Below, piece after piece: positions 5,597 to 7,411 of a stretch of 7,411 bases of DNA. The notes under the pieces are model-generated. The model was given only the letters and a program-made list of their open reading frames with translations, had not been told where the DNA came from and searched no databases. The position numbers were made by a program, and so were the translations under genes. Each line of letters opens with the position of its first letter. The first letter of the stretch is position 1. The DNA comes from Chloroflexota bacterium (GTDB lineage: Bacteria > Chloroflexota > Dehalococcoidia > Lucifugimonadales > Lucifugimonadaceae), in contig JACQUF010000505.1 in assembly GCA_016210435.1 (NCBI GenBank), forward strand, positions 1 to 7,411, written 5' to 3'.

Positions 5597-7411
5597 ATGG
5601 CAAAGACACGTACTCGTCCCTCGATCGACCTTTCCAAATTTGAAATCTCAATTCCCGACCTGCGCTGGCGCTGCGATCCCGGGCGATTCAAATTCGATTG
5701 CACCGACGAGCTGGAGCCGCCGTCGTCATTCGTCGGCCAGGACCGCGCCGCAGCAGCACTTGAAGTCGGCCTCGGCGTAACGCGTCCCGGATTCAACATC
5801 TTCGTAACGGGTATGACCGGCACCGGCCGCGCGCCGGTGATCAAGGCCCATCTCAAGGAGTCGGTCGAGAAGCGCAAGCGCGAGCACATCCCTGGCACCA
5901 CCGCTGATTGGTGCTACGTGTTCAACTTCGAACACCCGGACCAGCCGCGCGCACTGAGGTTCCCGGGAGGCCAAGGCGCAGTTTTCGCGGGAAGGGTCGC
6001 CGAGATCCAGGAAACCCTGATGCGGGACCTGCGGAACGCCTTCCAGAGCGATGCCTATCAGGCGGAAACAAAGCGCATCGCCGAGGAGGCGAACAATCGC
6101 AAGCAGGCGGCGCTGCGAGAAGCCGAACAGTTCGCGCTGGAGCGCGGGTTCGTGATCCAGATGTCGCCGGTGGGAGTCACGGTCATCCCGTTCCGCGACG
6201 GCAAACCGCTGGAGCAGGCTGACTTCCTCGCCCTCGGCCATGAGGAACGGGGTGACCTCGAACGTCGCCGCAAGGAAGTGATGGCGCGCGTCGACGAGAC
6301 GATGTCGTCGGCCCAGGCTATCGACCAGGAACGGCAGGAGCACGCGCGGCAGCTCACGCAGAGCGTCGCCGAACATACCATCCGGTTCCCGTTCGAGGCG
6401 ATCATGCGCCATTACGGGGACTTCGCGGAGGTCATGGAGTTCTTTCAGGCACTGAAGGAATACACGCTCGAGCGTGTGCCGGTGTTTCTGTCCGTCACCG
6501 AGAGCCAGGACGGGGAGAACCCGGCGATCGCCCAGGCGCCCCGGACCGTGCAGGATCCCCTGCTTCCATTCCGGGTGAACATCTTCGTATCGCATCCCGA
6601 CGAGGACGGCGCGCCGATCATCGAGGAGACGAACCCCACCTACCAGAACCTGTTCGGAACGATCGAACGCCGACCGTTCATGGGCACTTACATAACTGAC
6701 CACACGCTTTTGCGAGCGGGCGCGGTGGTCCGGGCGAGCGGCGGATACCTGGTAGTGCAGGCGAAGGACGTGTTGCGCCAGCCGCACGTGTGGGAGGCGT
6801 TGAAACGTGTCCTCAAGGGCGGCCAGGTCCGGCCCGAGGACCCCAGTGAAGTCATAATGCCCGGCCTGATCCCGCAGGGGCTCCGCCCCGAACCGATTCC
6901 GATCGACCTGAAGGCCATCATGATCGGCGACGCCGAGCTATATCACCTGCTCTCGGCCTTCGACGAAGATTTCTGGGAGATCTTCAAGGTCCGCGCCGAC
7001 TTCGATCACCGCATGGAAAACGAGGAGAAGAACGTCCAGGCCTACGCTGCCCTTGCCTGCGGAATGGTTGAGCGTCACAAGCTCAAGCACGCGGACCGGA
7101 CGGGTGTGGCCGAGATCGTAGAGTACGGAGCGCGAATCGCCGGCGATCGCACGAAGCTCTCGACTCGATTCGGGTTCATCAGGGACGTCCTCATCGAGGC
7201 CAACTACTGGGCAGACGTCGACGGGGACGAGCTCATTCGCGAGCCCCATGTCAGGAAGGCGCTTGAGCAGCGGGTCTTCCGCACGGGACGGATCGCGGAC
7301 CAGATTCGCGAGTTGATGGTCCGGGGCGTCCTGATGGTCGACCTCAAGGGCGCCAGGGTCGGACAGGTAAACGGGCTCGCCGTCTACGACCTCGGCGATA
7401 TCAGCTTCGGA
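5597..7411 (+). CDS. Lon-related (LonC/YcbZ-type) protease, 3'-truncated by the window edge
   Basis: The first 605 residues of a Lon-related protease of the AAA_32/Lon_C group, usually about 700-800 residues and cytoplasmic, which degrades unfolded or damaged proteins. Family landmarks are RCDPGRFKF near 25, FVGQDRAAAALEVGLG (45-60) and DWCYVFNFEHPDQPRAL (104-120). A charged, helical and probably coiled-coil insertion spans about 130-290. NPTYQNLFGTIER is at 346-358, LLRAGAVVRASGGYLVV at 371-387, and IGDAELYHLLSAFDEDF at 443-459. VGQVNGLAVYDLGDISFG at 588-605 marks the entry to the proteolytic domain, whose Ser-Lys dyad lies beyond the edge. Both nucleotide motifs are altered. The P-loop reads GMTGTGRA (72-79), with Arg for Lys and Ala for Ser/Thr. 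At the Walker B position the acidic residues are replaced by Gln388-Ala389. This fits an ATP-independent LonC-like enzyme. The start is the ATG at 5597, with GGAAG 6 bases upstream. The frame is open to the last base. Confidence 0.9.
   Translation, partial: MAKTRTRPSIDLSKFEISIPDLRWRCDPGRFKFDCTDELEPPSSFVGQDRAAAALEVGLGVTRPGFNIFVTGMTGTGRAPVIKAHLKESVEKRKREHIPGTTADWCYVFNFEHPDQPRALRFPGGQGAVFAGRVAEIQETLMRDLRNAFQSDAYQAETKRIAEEANNRKQAALREAEQFALERGFVIQMSPVGVTVIPFRDGKPLEQADFLALGHEERGDLERRRKEVMARVDETMSSAQAIDQERQEHARQLTQSVAEHTIRFPFEAIMRHYGDFAEVMEFFQALKEYTLERVPVFLSVTESQDGENPAIAQAPRTVQDPLLPFRVNIFVSHPDEDGAPIIEETNPTYQNLFGTIERRPFMGTYITDHTLLRAGAVVRASGGYLVVQAKDVLRQPHVWEALKRVLKGGQVRPEDPSEVIMPGLIPQGLRPEPIPIDLKAIMIGDAELYHLLSAFDEDFWEIFKVRADFDHRMENEEKNVQAYAALACGMVERHKLKHADRTGVAEIVEYGARIAGDRTKLSTRFGFIRDVLIEANYWADVDGDELIREPHVRKALEQRVFRTGRIADQIRELMVRGVLMVDLKGARVGQVNGLAVYDLGDISFG

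Noticed and set aside
5726..6787. 353-codon minus-strand open frame opposite the Lon-like gene.
   Set aside because: The protein is Arg/His/Leu-rich with no recognisable motif, and the plus strand carries clear family motifs throughout.

Overview
This window reads as chromosomal DNA from a high-GC bacterium, judged by eye at well over 60% GC with G/C-rich third codon positions in every real gene. A proteobacterium is my best guess. The guess rests on the LonC/YcbZ-type protease, the HisKA-like protein paired with a NarL-type regulator, and a CTCTCCC...GGGAGAG / GGGTGAGGGG intergenic element of a kind common in gamma- and betaproteobacterial genomes. It is an inference; no rRNA or marker gene is present. 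I see no tRNA, rRNA, CRISPR array, transposase, phage gene or integration site.

Layout from left to right. Positions 1-86 hold the edge of an unidentified gene, and its strand is not settled. Positions 83-1027 (minus) encode a CE7/acetyl-xylan-esterase-like alpha/beta hydrolase. A 93-bp divergent intergenic region with a near-symmetric -10-like hexamer follows. Positions 1121-3136 (plus) encode an enlarged cofactor-independent phosphoglycerate mutase of 671 residues; the classical enzyme has about 510. Its catalytic residues are retained and it carries about 95 extra residues near the N-terminus. From about 3260 to 3988 (plus) lies a small histidine-kinase-like protein with an intact phosphoacceptor-helix motif but a degenerate ATP-binding half. 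At 4020-4694 (plus), 31 bp downstream, a NarL/FixJ-type response regulator follows. A REP-like double hairpin (4696-4747) fills the convergent gap. Positions 4751-5515 (minus) encode a classical SDR oxidoreductase that probably uses NAD(H). After an 81-bp divergent gap, 5597 to the right edge (plus) encodes the first 605 residues of a Lon-related protease. Its Walker A and Walker B motifs are both degraded, and it is cut where the proteolytic domain begins.

The only clear functional unit is the kinase-like/response-regulator pair. The mutase lies upstream on the same strand but is separated by about 120 bp. The esterase, SDR and protease appear to be independent units read from divergent promoters. 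No new multi-gene system is evident. The most interesting points are three proteins that depart from their families in ways that may change function: the mutase insertion, the apparent pseudokinase or phosphotransferase paired with its regulator, and the Lon-like protease without recognisable ATPase motifs. The esterase's RGK-for-RGQ change is a fourth, smaller one.
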